Shown: positions 9,978 to 22,091 of the stretch, piece after piece
How the letters are laid out: the number at the start of each line of letters is the position of its first letter
Numbering within the stretch: the first letter of the stretch is position 1
Assembly: GCA_001051155.2 (NCBI GenBank)
Contig: JYIP02000006.1
Coordinates: 3,100,001-3,164,000 of the forward strand
Origin: Chrysoporthe austroafricana
Taxonomy: Eukaryota > Ascomycota > Sordariomycetes > Diaporthales > Cryphonectriaceae
Length of the DNA: 64,000 nt
Reading direction: 5' to 3'
The notes under the pieces: generated by a model
Told to the model about the DNA's origin: nothing
Databases searched by the model: none
What the model saw: the letters and a program-made list of their open reading frames with translations, nothing else
Made by a program: the position numbers and the translations under genes

Positions 9978-10955
9978 ATGTTCAGAAACAACTACGACAA
10001 CGATTCAGTCACATTGTAAGCCACGCAGCTCCGACGCACTGTCGCGCCGCTCGTGCTCCTCTGGCTAACCTGGGCTTCCCCCGCCGCAGCTCGCCGCAAG
10101 GCCGGATATTCCAGGTCGAGTATGCCGCCGAGGCGGTCAAGCAGGGCTCAGTGGTCGTGGGAATAGCAAGCAAGTCACACTCCGTGTTGGTAGGCATCAA
10201 GGTACGGCCAGCGACCCCCTCCCCCTCCCCCTCCCAGCCAGCAGCAGCACCAGAACTGATCCCCGAGCCCCGCCGCCGCACAGCGCAATGCCGAGGAACT
10301 CTCGTCCTACCAGAAGAAGCTCTTCTCCATCGACTCCCACGTCGGCATCGCCATCGCCGGCCTCGCCTCCGACGCGCGCGTGCTCTCCAACTTCATGAAG
10401 CAGCAGTGCCTGGGCCACCGCCTAACCTACGGCCGCGACATGCCCCTGCGCTCGCTGGTCGAGATGATCGGCGACAAGGCCCAGATCAACACCCAGCACT
10501 ACGGCAAGCGGCCCTACGGCGTCGGCCTGCTGGTCGCCGGCGTCGACGACAAGGGCCCCCACCTGTTCGAGTTCCAGCCGTCCGGCCTGTGCGAGGAGAT
10601 GGTGGCCTTCGCCATCGGCGGCCGGTCCCAAATGGCGCGGACGTACCTGGAGAAGAACCTCGACAAGTTCGAGAGCTGCGACCGGGAGGAGCTGATCAGG
10701 CACGGCCTGCGGGCGCTCAAGGAGAGCCTGGTGCAGGACCGGGAGCTGACGGTGGAGAACACGAGCGTGGGCGTCGTGGGCCTGGAGTACAGCAAGGACG
10801 GCGTCAAGAAGGTCGACCCGTTCAAGGTGTTCGACGGCCAGGACGTGAAGGCCTGGATCGACTCTGTTGCAGACGACAAGGAGGCCGGCGGTGACGGCGA
10901 GGGCGAGGCAGAGGGTGGCGTGCCGGCTGCTGAGGGCATGGATGTCGACAGCTAG
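9978..10955 (+). CDS. PRE5: 20S proteasome alpha subunit (PSMA1/Pre5, alpha-6)
   Basis: Subunit of the outer alpha ring of the 20S proteasome core, structural and not catalytic. Three exons (9978..10015, 10090..10201, 10284..10955) encode 273 residues. The introns are 74 bp (GTAAG...CGCAG) and 82 bp (GTACG...CACAG). The start [13 protein letters not shown] joins [20 protein letters not shown], the alpha-subunit N-terminal signature. Then come [47 protein letters not shown] and GARSQ-like [16 protein letters not shown] at the start and the RPYGVGLL context identify Pre5/PSMA1 among the seven alpha subunits. The last roughly 25 residues form an acidic Gly/Glu-rich tail, longer than in yeast. 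It is divergent from VPS55 and convergent with the LOG-family gene. Confidence 0.95.
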
Positions 10956-11543
10956 GTGCTCGTTCTTCGCCCTAGAAACGTTGGTGGGTAGGACGGCGGT
11001 GGCAGCGGCTGTCCCAGCTGAGGTCGTCAGGAGGACCCCCAAGAGAGGAAGGGGGACGGGGGGAGAGGATAGAGCGCTTGTATGATCATCCACGAAATTA
11101 GACGACACGGAAGCGGCGCACAAAAGGGTTGCTCCACCAGAGGTAATGAATGACACATAGCATTTTGCCAAGGTCTTATGGGTCTAGCAGAAGGGCATGT
11201 ATATCCTAACAAGGGCAGTGTATATCTACAGACGCGGCCGACCTCCCTTGAACCTGTTCCTGGATGATGTTCCCGTTCCTGAGCGGCGTTCGCAGGGACC
11301 AATTGTCCCTATCTTGATGAGAGGGGTCTGTATGTATCTATGGTTTAGGTCCATTCTATACATCGGCCACCCGTGGCCCCATAAGCCCATCTAGCCTGGA
11401 GACGTTGCCGTCGGCCCGTGTAATAAAAAGTGAAAAAATTTTAAATCACTAACGCCGCCGCCCGCCCGCCCGTCCGTCCGTCCAGCCTCCTTAATGTCCA
11501 GTGCCGTCGTGTGTCCTGTTCGTTCCCGCCCCCGTGGCGCGCC
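10956..11543. other. Convergent intergenic region PRE5 / LOG-family gene
   Basis: About 590 bp. An AATAAA word at 11422-11427 (+ strand) and an AT-rich aaaatttt tract follow it. Runs of cgcccgcccgtccgtccgtc lie near 11458-11484. No gene is seen. Confidence 0.6.
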
Positions 11544-12364
11544 TTATTCGTTGCCCCAATGCAGCTTCAGGACCGAGTCGGGCGTCTTGTACTCGGCCAG
11601 GGCGCGGACGGCCTCCTCGGGGGTGTCGGCGGAGACGAGGATGTCGGCGTTGCCGGGGCGGATGAAGCCCTCGTCGATGCTCTTGCCGATCCAGCTCACG
11701 AGGCCGTCGTAGAAGCCGTTGACGTTGAGGACGCAGATGCCGCTGCTCTGGATGCCGAGCTGGCTCCAGGTGCAAATCTCGAGCAGCTCCTCCATGGTGC
11801 CGAAGCCGCCGGGCAGCGCGACGAAGCCGGACCCGGGCCCGCCGGCCTGCACCTCCTGCGCCATCATCTTCTTGCGCGTGTGCATGTCAGGCACGACCGT
11901 CGTCCGCCCGAACACGGACTCCTCGGGGATCGCGAGCCGCTCCGCCCCGTTGGTGGCCACCGACGACGACGTGTAGGTCGGGTCGCGCTCGTACCGCACC
12001 AGCGCCTCCGGGATGATGCCGTGGACCGCGTCCGGGCCCGACAGGGCGACGAGGGTGCGCGCGAGCTCGCCCATGAGGCCGATGGTGCCGCCGCCGTATA
12101 CTGCGCGCCCCACCCCGGTGTGTAAGTCTCACTCACGCGTAGGTTCAGGAGAGAGAAGGAGGGAGGGAGGGTTAAGGGAGAAGAGAGAGACTCACCGAGG
12201 CTGATGTCGTTGGCGGCCATCACCCGCGCGAGCTGCCGTGCGGCCTCCATGTGCTCCGGCCGGGTCCCCGGCGAGGAGCCGCAGTACACGCAGATCTTGC
12301 GCTTCGATGTCTTGGGCGGCGTGCCTGTCCGCGGCATGGGCGACGCACCAATGGACTCTATCAT
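11544..12364 (-). CDS. LOG-family phosphoribohydrolase (Rossmann-fold nucleotide-binding)
   Basis: Member of the LOG family, often misnamed lysine decarboxylase. Characterised members release free base from nucleoside 5'-monophosphates, including cytokinin ribotides. Exons complement(11544..12100, 12196..12364) give 241 residues. The 95-bp intron (12101-12195) starts GTGAGTC and ends GCGCGCAG. Splicing rebuilds SLVYGGGTIGLMG, the nucleotide-binding loop. The N-terminus has KRKICVYCGSSPG. The catalytic signature PGGFGTMEE is at residues 153-161, preceded by MHTRKKMM. All diagnostic residues are present, so the enzyme should be active. The substrate in this fungus is unknown; cytokinin activation is possible but is not implied by sequence. 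An 11-base G run lies just upstream of the start. Confidence 0.93.
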
Positions 12365-14111
12365 GGCTGGCTGGCTGGTGTGTGTGTTGGGGGGGGGGGC
12401 TCGAGGGAGAGAAGCGTAGTAGAGGGTAGGGCGCTGTGAGTGTCGGTGGCCAAATTCTCCTGGTGAGGAATCAGGCGAGAGGGAGAGCGAGACAGACCGC
12501 GAGCCCCGCCAGCTCTTTATACTCTGGGGACTATACGAGGTCGGGCTTTTCCACACGGGGCTTTACCTGACCGCTCAAGTGAAGGCTGGAGGAGGAGTCA
12601 GAGGTATTACATTGCTATCTGTCTACTGCCAATGGCCTTATTCATCCCGTCCCGTTCCAGGGGCTCGTCGAGGTATGACGCCCACCCGACAGGGGCTGGT
12701 CCGTAGCGTGCCAGCATGCATACCCTAGCAGCAGCACTGCAGCAGGTACAGTACATACGTGACGGCCGAATCTGGAAAGCAGGGGTCCCGCCTTGTCTGA
12801 CGGGCCAGGCCGCGCCCAGACCGACCGCAAAACCCTCCTCGCCCAGCGCCGTGCCAGCGTCCCTCCCTCCCTACTCTTTAATTAATACATGCCAAAGTAG
12901 TACCAGAGGCTCGCTCGCTCCCTCTCACGATGGTTACTTGCAGCATCTGCCCCACCCAGGCCATTACACCGCTACAGGCCACGGCACGACCTATGCCACC
13001 ACCCGTTCCCGTTGATTCGCCCGCACGGTCCGAGAGTCTGTGCAGCCTGGACTATACGGATGCCCACGCCTCTTAGCCCGCCCAACGCTTCTGTCGCGCA
13101 CCGACCTCGCCTCACTTTTCCCTGGAGTCTGCTGATGGACGAAACAACCGACGATCGGTGTAGTAGGTATACCGAGTAAGCTAATAAGCAGGCGCCGCCC
13201 GTTACGTACGCGCCTCGCACCCCCCACGGTTCCACGGTCTACCCCCTTGAGGCGCGGGATAGCAGCCAGCGACGAGGGAGGTTCAGCTCGGACGGTATGA
13301 TACTATGCAGCAGCCAGCTACCAGCAATAGTCGGCAGCCTCCGCCCTCCTCTTATCGCAGCCTGCCCAGCCATGCTCATTTCCCGAAGGCGCCTCAGAGC
13401 GATCTACGGAGCATCTCCCCTCCTTCGCGCCGCCGGGCTGTCCCACGTGTCTTCCCCTTGGGGTAGCCTGATTAGGCTCAGCCTTCTGTGGATACGCCCT
13501 TGTGCCCCCCTGGGACGGTCTACGGAGGGGACTTCCTCCGGATCGACAACTTATCGTCGGGGTGGAGATAGATGGTCGTCGCCCTGGGGACCGCTCCACT
13601 TCTCCAGCTACCTTAGTCCGTTCGAAGTAACCCCTCGGGCAGGTCCGCACGCTCTTCTCGAGGCGATGGTGAGAGTTCTCCTAAACCTCCTGGGCTCAGA
13701 CGTGGTCCGCTCCCCCCCCTAGCGGATGGTATGTCCTTATATCGTGTCGACTCCTGTGTGTGAGTGATACACTTTGCGTTTCAATGTATTAGCGTTTAGA
13801 CTGCGGGACAGGCTGCCTGTCTGGGAATTGGATACGGATGAGAGGGATCGTTGCTGTTTGCACTGCCTGTAGAGGAGAGTGCAAGCAGGAAGGATACCAT
13901 CAAGAAGACATCACAGAATCGTAAGACCGCACCAGGGTTTAGTTCTGGCACGGAAGATTTCTTCCTATAGCTTCCTATATATCTTGTCTAGCCGGACAAT
14001 AATCCACACCACACCATCCTGCGTCGAGCCAAGAATGATGATTCTACATCTATCACGAGGTCAGTCAGAGTTAGGGCGTTCCTGGCGTTCCTCAGCTCGC
14101 CAGCTACGGGT
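12365..14111. other. Intergenic region, no recognised gene
   Basis: About 1.75 kb between the LOG gene start (-) and the M16 protease stop (-). It includes an 11-G homopolymer at about 12389-12399. Short frames on both strands (for example 13297-13722) are Arg/Pro/Ser-rich and resemble nothing I know. The LOG promoter should lie in the first few hundred bases. Confidence 0.55.
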
Positions 14112-17100
14112 CTACTCCTCCATCTCAGAGTCCGACCCATCATCATCGATACCATCCGTCATGGCGTCCTCGTCCTCGGACATGTCGTCTTCATCATCCT
14201 CATCGTCATCTTCCTCGTCCTCGTCACCTTCGTGGTCGTCGTCATCTCCCCCGGCCAGGCCGTAGTCCTCGTGGAAGTCTGAGAGCGCCTTGACCTGCGT
14301 GGCGTAGCCCATGGCCTTGAAGGCTTTGTCCATGTTCTACAGTGATGGACCGTCAGTTTCGAATACAGTTACAGTAGAATACCAGCACGGGTAATGAGCA
14401 CTCACCTCTTGCATGATGGGTGCACAAGTGACAACCACATTGCTCTCCCCGGGCTTGAACACCGGCATGATCAGGTCCTGCATCACCTTCCGTATCTCGT
14501 CATCCGTAACGTGCCGCACCTGCGCCATGATCTTCTTGGTCCAGTCCAGTCCCAGGCCCCTGACTACGCTGAGAATGTAGTTCTGCTGCGCTGCATCCGC
14601 CATCGTGGACTGCTCGTCCGCGAAGCCAGACACGATGCCGCTGACGGCACCCTCGACGAGGTGCCTGTCGAGCGCAACTTGGCCAGTCGCAATCTTCTCG
14701 ACCGTCTCGCGGGAGATGTCCAGCGCCTTGCTGGCGTCAGGCGATCGATACACGCGGTACTGCAGGAAGCCCCAGTCAAGCTCGCGGCTGAAGTGCGTGC
14801 CGTAGGCGAGGCCGCTGCCGCGGACGGCGTTCCACAGGGGCCCCTCGACCGCCTCGAGGTAGCCTATCGCCACGAGCATGGCAGGGACTCTCGGGTCGTT
14901 GTAAGATGTGAGGCCCTTGGTGGTGCTCACGCTGTAGGAGCTGTCAAGGCTCGTCATGGGGATGATCACGGAGCCGACATTGCCCGGTGACTTACCCTCC
15001 GAGTTGAGCATGGTATGGGTCTCAATGATGGGAGCCAAGTCTTTCTCGCTGCCGAGAAGCTTGGTTACGGTATCCCAGGGCTGGACAGGTTCGCCTAGCT
15101 TGGCGACATCGCTGGTGACTAATACACGGACATTCTCGAATGTAAAGAGACACTTGCGCAGCTGCTCAAACATCTCGACGATCTTCTCCGGCTCTTTTTC
15201 CAGCAGCTTCTTCAGCCGACGGAGATAAACAGCCTTTACGAGCGTCCGCCTAGCCATTGGCAGCCATGACTTCTCGAAGTGCAGCGCCCAGTCAACCTCG
15301 AGAGACATCGACCTGCCGTCCCGCTTGGCCTCAGGGATATCGGCGAGGGCCTTCGAGATGCTCGCCTTCAGTCTTCGCACGTCGAAGACACTATCAAACA
15401 TCAGGGCACGAATCCACTCGATAACCGCCGTGTACTTCTCCGGTTCCAGCTGGAGGCTGATATATATGCTCTCGGGGTCGTATACTTTGCCACCACCGTT
15501 AACGGCATAGCCGATAGTGTCCTTCTCAAGCTCCATCACCACCTCTTCAAAGTCGATCAGCTTGCCATCACGCTTGATGGGGGTATTAAAGAAATTGTCA
15601 ATGAAGGTTGACATGAGGGGCTTGAGTTCGACGGGGACTTCCGAAGTACCGACATGGATTGCGACGTTGACAAAATTGCTGGGCACATGTTCGTACTGAA
15701 TGAACAAAGGCAAGCCTGGCTTGGCGTTGTCGATAAGTTTCTGCGCTGCGTCCTTGCCAACTCCGACAAGCCTTGCCTTCCCAGATCTTGCCGTGCTAGA
15801 TTCGATGAAATGTATAGATTCGGTGCCAGGCACTGGCCACTGATCAATGATAGAGGGAGGGATCTCGACCTCGTTCTTAGCCTTAGCTGCCTCGAGCTTC
15901 TCTGCTAGCCTCTTCAGCCCGTCCGGCCCGAGCTCCTCTTTTCTCTTCGCTATACGCGCCTCTTCAGCTTCCTTCAATTTGGTTGCCAGCGCCATCGAAG
16001 GTTTGCCCAGGACGGAGACGTGGTGGACATCAACCAGCCATTTCCTGAGGAACTCGCGCCACTGTTCATCAGTCCACTGGTTCAAGACATCGTACTCTCG
16101 CACTGTCTTGAGATCGCTAAGGGTCGAGCCATCCCGCTTGCCAAAGAGATAGTCCGAGATGATGTTCTGTGAGTAGAACTGCTCCGAGCTCTCAGCCGAG
16201 AATTTGACCTGGCGCCGTTCGCGACTGATGCACTCCTTCATATATGACATATCGAGAGGCTTTGAAGCCACGTCCTTCAGCAGATCGTGCAATCTCTTCT
16301 CAACAAACTCAAGTTTGTCAGCGGCGACACCTGTAGGCTGGAACCAAATGGCAGAGTTAGGCCTCGCATCCCACCAGTAAGACACGGAACTAGCGAGCTC
16401 CTCCTTCTCAACCATGATGTTCTCGAGAACTGAGACGGACGAGCCACAGAGGTAGGTCAGAAGGACATTAAGTGCAGCCACAGCAATGAGGTCGTTGCAG
16501 TTGGGGCCGAAGAAAGCAGAGGCGATATCTCCGGTCGACTCGTCCTCTTCAGGAAACTCCTCCGTCACGACGACGGTCTCCTTGAGAGGTTGCGGCTGCG
16601 GAGAGTCGATCCAAGGCCTATAGTCCACGTCAGAGAGTACAAACAAATGCAACGCCGTTGAGCTTAAAGAAACTCACCTCTTAAAAGGGGCATCAAGTGG
16701 AGGTATGCTATCTTTAATACTCTCTTCGAACTTGTCCAGAATGTCCAGCAGGTTCTTATGGTCTGCCTCGCCTATAACAATGACGGCAAGGTTTCGAGGC
16801 TGATACATCTCTCTGTGAAACTCACGGATCCGCTTGGATGTCAATTCACGGAGCTGCTCGGGCATGCCTCCAGTTTCGTAGCGGAAGCCAACGTTCTCTG
16901 GGTAAAGGAGCCGGCGCGCTCTGAGATCCATGAGCTCAGCCATGTTGAATCGCAGAGCCTGCATCTCAGAGTACACCACGCCTGCGTCATTGCCTTCGCC
17001 GTCGATATGGTGAACTTCGGTGGTACAAGCCTCGTCGGTGATGGTGGGGAGAATCACGTGCTCGAGATACACAGGCAGTATCTGCGCGAAGCCTTCCCAG

Positions 17101-17435
17101 CCAGCAGTCTCCAGGGTGTAGGCGGTATGATCGACAGCGGTCCACGCATTAGTGCTCGAGTAGGCTCTCGAGGCCAGCTTATCGAGGAGTCCCTTGTACT
17201 GGTAGCTCCTCGAGCCCATGAAGACTAGGTGCTCCAGCGTGTGGGGTGCTCCAGAATCGTCCAGGATCTCGGTCGGCAGGGTGAAGTAGCCGTTGACCTT
17301 TGGACCCTCACGATCGGCCACGATGACCTGCATGCCGCTCCGGGTGGACTCATACTGAGTTATGGTGGTTGGAGCATACTCAGTCTTGAACTCCTGGATC
17401 TTGCGGAACCGTGGTGGCTCCTGTGCAGGCGCCAT
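14112..17435 (-). CDS. M16-family zinc metalloprotease (Sdd3/C05D11.1-like)
   Basis: Large single-chain pitrilysin/insulinase-type peptidase. Three exons, complement(14112..14336, 14406..16617, 16678..17435), give 1064 residues. The introns are 69 bp (14337-14405) and 60 bp (16618-16677, branch GCTCAACG). The inverted zinc motif HTLEH is at residues 65-69. The E-x6-E pair (Glu140, Glu147) supplies the third ligand, so the N-terminal domain looks active. The C-terminal half carries the usual inactive M16 domain, and the protein ends in a long Asp/Glu tail of about 45 residues. The closest family I recognise is yeast YOL098C (Sdd3) and worm C05D11.1, not mitochondrial processing peptidase. An in-frame ATG at 17654 would add 73 Arg-rich residues (see findings). 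The physiological substrate is unknown. Confidence 0.9.
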
Positions 17436-17654
17436 ACTGAAGGTGGTAAGATTCCGGAAGAAACCCCTGATGTCCCTGGTACCATGATCAGCACGGAATG
17501 GAAGACGCAGCAAAGAAAGACGAGGGCCTCTAGATATGAATCTCAAGTGGACAGGGGAGGACAGTGTCGGGAGCTGGGGGAGGGGGTCGGGCCGAGAAGG
17601 GCAAGGCGAATGCAATGCATTGGTGAAGGGCGCCTGCAGGCGACGAAAATGCAT

Positions 17655-19289
17655 AGGCTCGGGTACGTGCTTGGTGTGCTCATGGTCCCAACATCCAATC
17701 CATACCGGGAGTCCGTCCCGAGGCGATGCAGGGCGACAGAAGCAAACAGCGCGCCGAGGGCTGCGAAGAGCAGCGCCCTGGACACGCTCTGGAGGTAGGC
17801 CATGTTCAGATGAGCTGGCGGCTATCCTCGAGGGGACGCTTTGCGTGCGAGGCGCACCGGGCGGCAGGCCAAACCGCCACGGAGTCAGGACATGGATTCC
17901 GGACGTTTGCTCTCAGGTCGGGAGGCCAGATGTTGTGCATGCACGCCGGGCTGATGGAGGAGCTGGGGAAAAATGCCGACTGAATAACGGTATTGGGCAG
18001 GTAACACATAAGGCGGGGCGCACAAACAGGGTGTGATGGCGAATGAAAGAGGGTGCCCCAATGATCTGGAGGTGCGGAAGAGCGTGCTGACATACCTCGC
18101 AGCAGTGTCGTCTAGTTGAGGATTTTGAAAATCGCGGCGAGAGGCCCAGCAAGGGCGAGGCAGGGCCGATCGATCGGCTGGCTGTAGGATTCAGTGGCAC
18201 CCTGCCCAGCTGGTAGGTCTGGAGATGGCTCGCTGGGACGTTATATCGAGCTAGAGCGTGCAACGCTGCAGGACCAGAGCTTCAGCACCAGTTCCGACCA
18301 GTATCTGTGGCTGTGAGATCGCAGGCGTATTCTGGCCAGGCGAAGAAAAACTTGGTCAGGCACTATATGAAGGGATTGTGGCAGGCAGGCTGAAGATGAC
18401 GCACGTCAAGAAGTGCGAGGAGGACTCACGATCGTCCACTAATGAGGACCAACACCTGCACCCAAGATAAAAACACACCTTTTGCTGTTCTGGACGTCGG
18501 TGACCAGGCAGGGAACGTACCTAGGCAGGGCTGTTCATGAGTCCCCTGATGGTCAAAGGAGAGCGAGGTCCAAACCAAACCCAGCCCAGTACGCGGGGCA
18601 GTTTCGGTATCAATTCCGCACCGGAAGCCGAGGCCAAGAGCAAGTCACCGAAGATCCCCTATCGTTGCTTCTATGCGCACTTGATCTCAGCGCGTAGTAA
18701 CATGCTGATGTCAGCAAGAAGAACCCCAACAGCTCAGGTACTTACAGGGATAGCTCCCTAAGCAGCTCAAGATGCCAGTGTACCGAAACCTAGCCTGACC
18801 TGATGTACGTCCGTATAGCAATGTGGACAGTGGAAGAGGGCCACAAATACCTCTCTCTGGCCGTGCAGACACCCCGCCACGATGATCGACTAAGTAGTCC
18901 ATAGCTATCAAGAGAGTCTTATGTTGCTACCATCGGAATGTTCGTCTATTGGAAGCCTTCCAGCCCAGTTCAGCAGCATCAGGAGGGTCGCCAGAATCGT
19001 ATCGATTTACCGCCCGCCTCACGCATATCCATCGTACCATAAACTACAGGTTTGCGGCGGCATTATCAGCTCTTTTACTGTAGGAAAACCTCCAGTGTCA
19101 ATCAAGACGTACAGCAAGACAACCTAGACAGCCAGCAGTGGGGACCCCTAGTGTGGGTTCATCGGAGCTGGGGTCCTGTGCAGGTACAGTCAACCCCTGC
19201 CGCGAGCCTCGACTTCTTGACAGCTTTGTCGCAAACGTCATCACCGTGCGATCGCCTTTGCCCTCAACACACAAACCTCTCTGTCCGTC
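17655..19289. other. Divergent intergenic region M16 protease / Zw10
   Basis: About 1.6 kb between divergent genes. Only short frames lacking family resemblance are visible on either strand. It must contain both promoters. I see no repeats or RNA genes. Confidence 0.55.
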
Positions 19290-22091
19290 ATGAGCGCGCA
19301 AGGCTCCTCGGGTGCCCTGGGCCTGGCCCTTGTCAACTTCACCACCGACGGCACGTTCCCAGAGGAAGATGCCTCGGCACTAAAGCTAAGCTCTGAGGCG
19401 CTCCCCCAGGCGATCGAGGCGCTCTCACAGGCCAAGTCCCACCTCGAGGTTCGTTTTCCCCCGACTACCTGCGGCCCTCCTTTATTTGCCCATTTGCTGA
19501 TACAGGCGCGACCAGGCCGAGATCCACACAATCAACGAACAGACCGCGCCTGACGTCTCAGCCTGGAAAGCGAATGCTGCGTCCCTGCAATCCGACATCC
19601 TCCGCTCGCGCCAGACCGCGAACGACATCCTGCGGCAGGCGTCCGAGCCCGCCGTCTCCGGAGAAGCGATACTCGAGGCCGAGGAGAAGGTCGCGTTCCT
19701 ACAGGCCGAGATCGCCTACAACACGCGCGTGCGCCAGGCGCTCGCCGCCATCAGGGATGTCAGCGGGCTGCTCGACCAGGCCGAGCAGGCCTGTCGCGAG
19801 CGGCGGATACTGGGTGCGCTGAGGCTGCTTGAGAAGGCATGGCAGGCCCTTGATGCGCTGCCGGTCGGGAGGGGCGTGAAGGTCGTGCGGCTGCTGGATC
19901 TGAGGGCCTTTGAGCTGAAGAACACCGTACACGAGGTCTTCGAGCACGTCTGGAAGGCTCTGGTACACGTCGACGTGGAGAAGAGGACCGCCTCGATTAT
20001 AGAGACGAAGGAGGGCGAGGCCATGAGCTTGACCGATGCTGCCACTGGACTCAAGGCTTACAAGGAGGTCGATCAGCGCATGGCGCAGCTGTGGCATGAG
20101 GTCGACCAGGCTATCGTGGGACCTCGCATGAACGTCGGCAACGCTACTTTGCCAGCCGTGGTCGCAGATGGCGATGTACTGCGAGTAGAGGGCCAGGCAG
20201 ATCGGTCGATTGATGCGCTCTTCTCCGATATGGAAACGGTCCTCTCGTATTTTGCGCAACGGCTACCATCAGACTTAATCGACTCCATGTCTACTTTGAT
20301 GATGCCTGAGATCGCAAACCGAACCATATCCCTCTGGTTGGATCCGGTTGTACCGCCATCGCTGAAGGAGATGGACCACTTCGAGAACATTATGGCAGCT
20401 GCAAAGCGCTTCTGTGTGAGACTCGCGGAGCTGCGGTTGTCTGGCTTCAACGAACTACAAGAATGGGTTGAGGATGCGCCGAAGGTCTGGCTTGCAAAGT
20501 GCAGAGAGACTGCGCTAGACACAGTACGGACCCGGCTGTCGGGGGGCCTCGGCTCTTCCAAGGAAGTTGAGAGGGTTGAAAAGCAGATGGTCTCGCGCGC
20601 CGAGGGCCAGGAACTCGCAGCAGCGCCGGCCACTGCAGCCGCCGCCGAAGACGACGACTGGGGAGCCGCATGGGATGATGAAGGCGACCCGCAAGATATG
20701 AGCCCTCAGGGGGCCACGGAAGAGCCTCCAAAGTCGGCAGAGAGCCTTGACGAGGACGGAGCAGATGCATGGGGCGCCTGGGGTGACGAAGGCGATGCTC
20801 AGGAAGCCGCTGAGCCAGAATCGCATGCATCAAAACAAGAAGGAGGCGACGAAGATGATGATGCCGGTGCGGCATGGGGATGGGGTGATGAAGATGCTCA
20901 GGAAGAGCCACAAAGCACGTCCGTGGCAAGACAGCCAGCCTCAGGGACCGCGCCAGCCGAAAAGCAGAGGGAAATGACACTCAAAGAGACGTACAATATC
21001 TCTTCGATGCCGGAGCCTGTCCTACAGCTTATTTTCGCCATACTCGAGGATGGCGCGATGTTGACGCAAGCAGAGTATGCAGGCCCCAGTCCTTGTCCTC
21101 TTCCGCTAGCTGACAACAGACAGGCACGAGGGCAGTCCTGTAGCCAAAGCTGCTGGCGGCCTGTTCGCTCTGCCCACCCTGGCGCTGGCGATGTTTAGAG
21201 CCGTTGGGCCCTATTACTACTCACTTGCCATCGGGGGCAACATGTTAGTCTTAGCCCTTGTCTCTCCTTCCCTTGCCCTGGTTGCTGACATCTCAGGTTC
21301 CTCTACAACGATACGACCTATCTGGCGGAGAAGCTCAGTGATTTTGCGGTAGCATGGAAGGCACGCGACGACTTAAGTGCACAGGCTCAGAGGTCACTGC
21401 GTCTTGAAAACGATATTAAGATGCTCCAGAGCTTCGCGGCCCGGGCGTACAGCAACGAGATGAACATACAAAAGACCGTCCTTAGGGATCTACTAGGAGG
21501 TTCGGAATCCAACCGCCCTCAGTGTCGGATCTCGGCTAACCGTTGGACCTAGGTGAACAAAGCCTCCTTACGCAAGACGACACCGACAGCTGTGTCGACG
21601 CTGCCATCGCCCGCGTGCGGTCCCTCGCCGTAACCTGGGAGGGTATTCTGGCGAAATCAGCCTGGTACCAGGCAGTCGGCTCGCTCGTGGACACAATCTC
21701 GCTCAAGATCATCTCGGACGTGATGGAGGCGCCCTCGATCGGCCAGGACGACGCCTACAACGTCGCCAAGCTGATCGCGAGCGTGACCGAGCTCGACGAC
21801 CTGTTCGTGCCGAGCCGCGCTACGGGCCGCAAGGATGAGCACGAGGCGCCGCAGACGATGCAGTACGCGCCCTCGTCGATGCGGCTCAAGTACCTCAGCG
21901 AGGTGCTGCAGTCGAACCTGCGGGATGTGCGGTTCCTGTGGATGGACAGCGAGCTGAGCTTGTTCTTCACCGTGGACGAGGTGGTGGATCTGGTCAATCT
22001 GAGTTTTGAAGATAATGCGAGGACGAGAGAAGTTATCAGGGAGATCACGGGCAATCCGCATCCGCGGCAGGAGGAGCAGGGTGGATGGTAA
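19290..22091 (+). CDS. Zw10/Dsl1-type tethering protein (centromere/kinetochore Zw10)
   Basis: Fungal Zw10 homologue. In animals Zw10 works in the RZZ kinetochore complex and in the NRZ tether for Golgi-to-ER vesicles; its yeast relative is Dsl1. Five exons (19290..19448, 19516..21074, 21124..21243, 21297..21499, 21553..22091) give 859 residues. The introns are 49-67 bp, each with a CTGAC/CTAAC-type branch site, and all joins keep the frame. For intron 1 I chose the AG at 19515, not 19505, because it gives the in-frame LEAEIHTINEQTAPD. Recognisable segments include YNISSMPEPVLQLIFAILED, SPVAKAAGGLFALPTLALAM, TVLRDLLGG, WYQAVGSLVDTISLKIISDV and the C-terminal DEVVDLVNLSFEDNARTREV. Residues about 425-520 form an acidic linker with paired tryptophans. 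Filamentous fungi generally lack clear Rod partners, so a role in ER tethering is the simpler inference. Confidence 0.9.
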
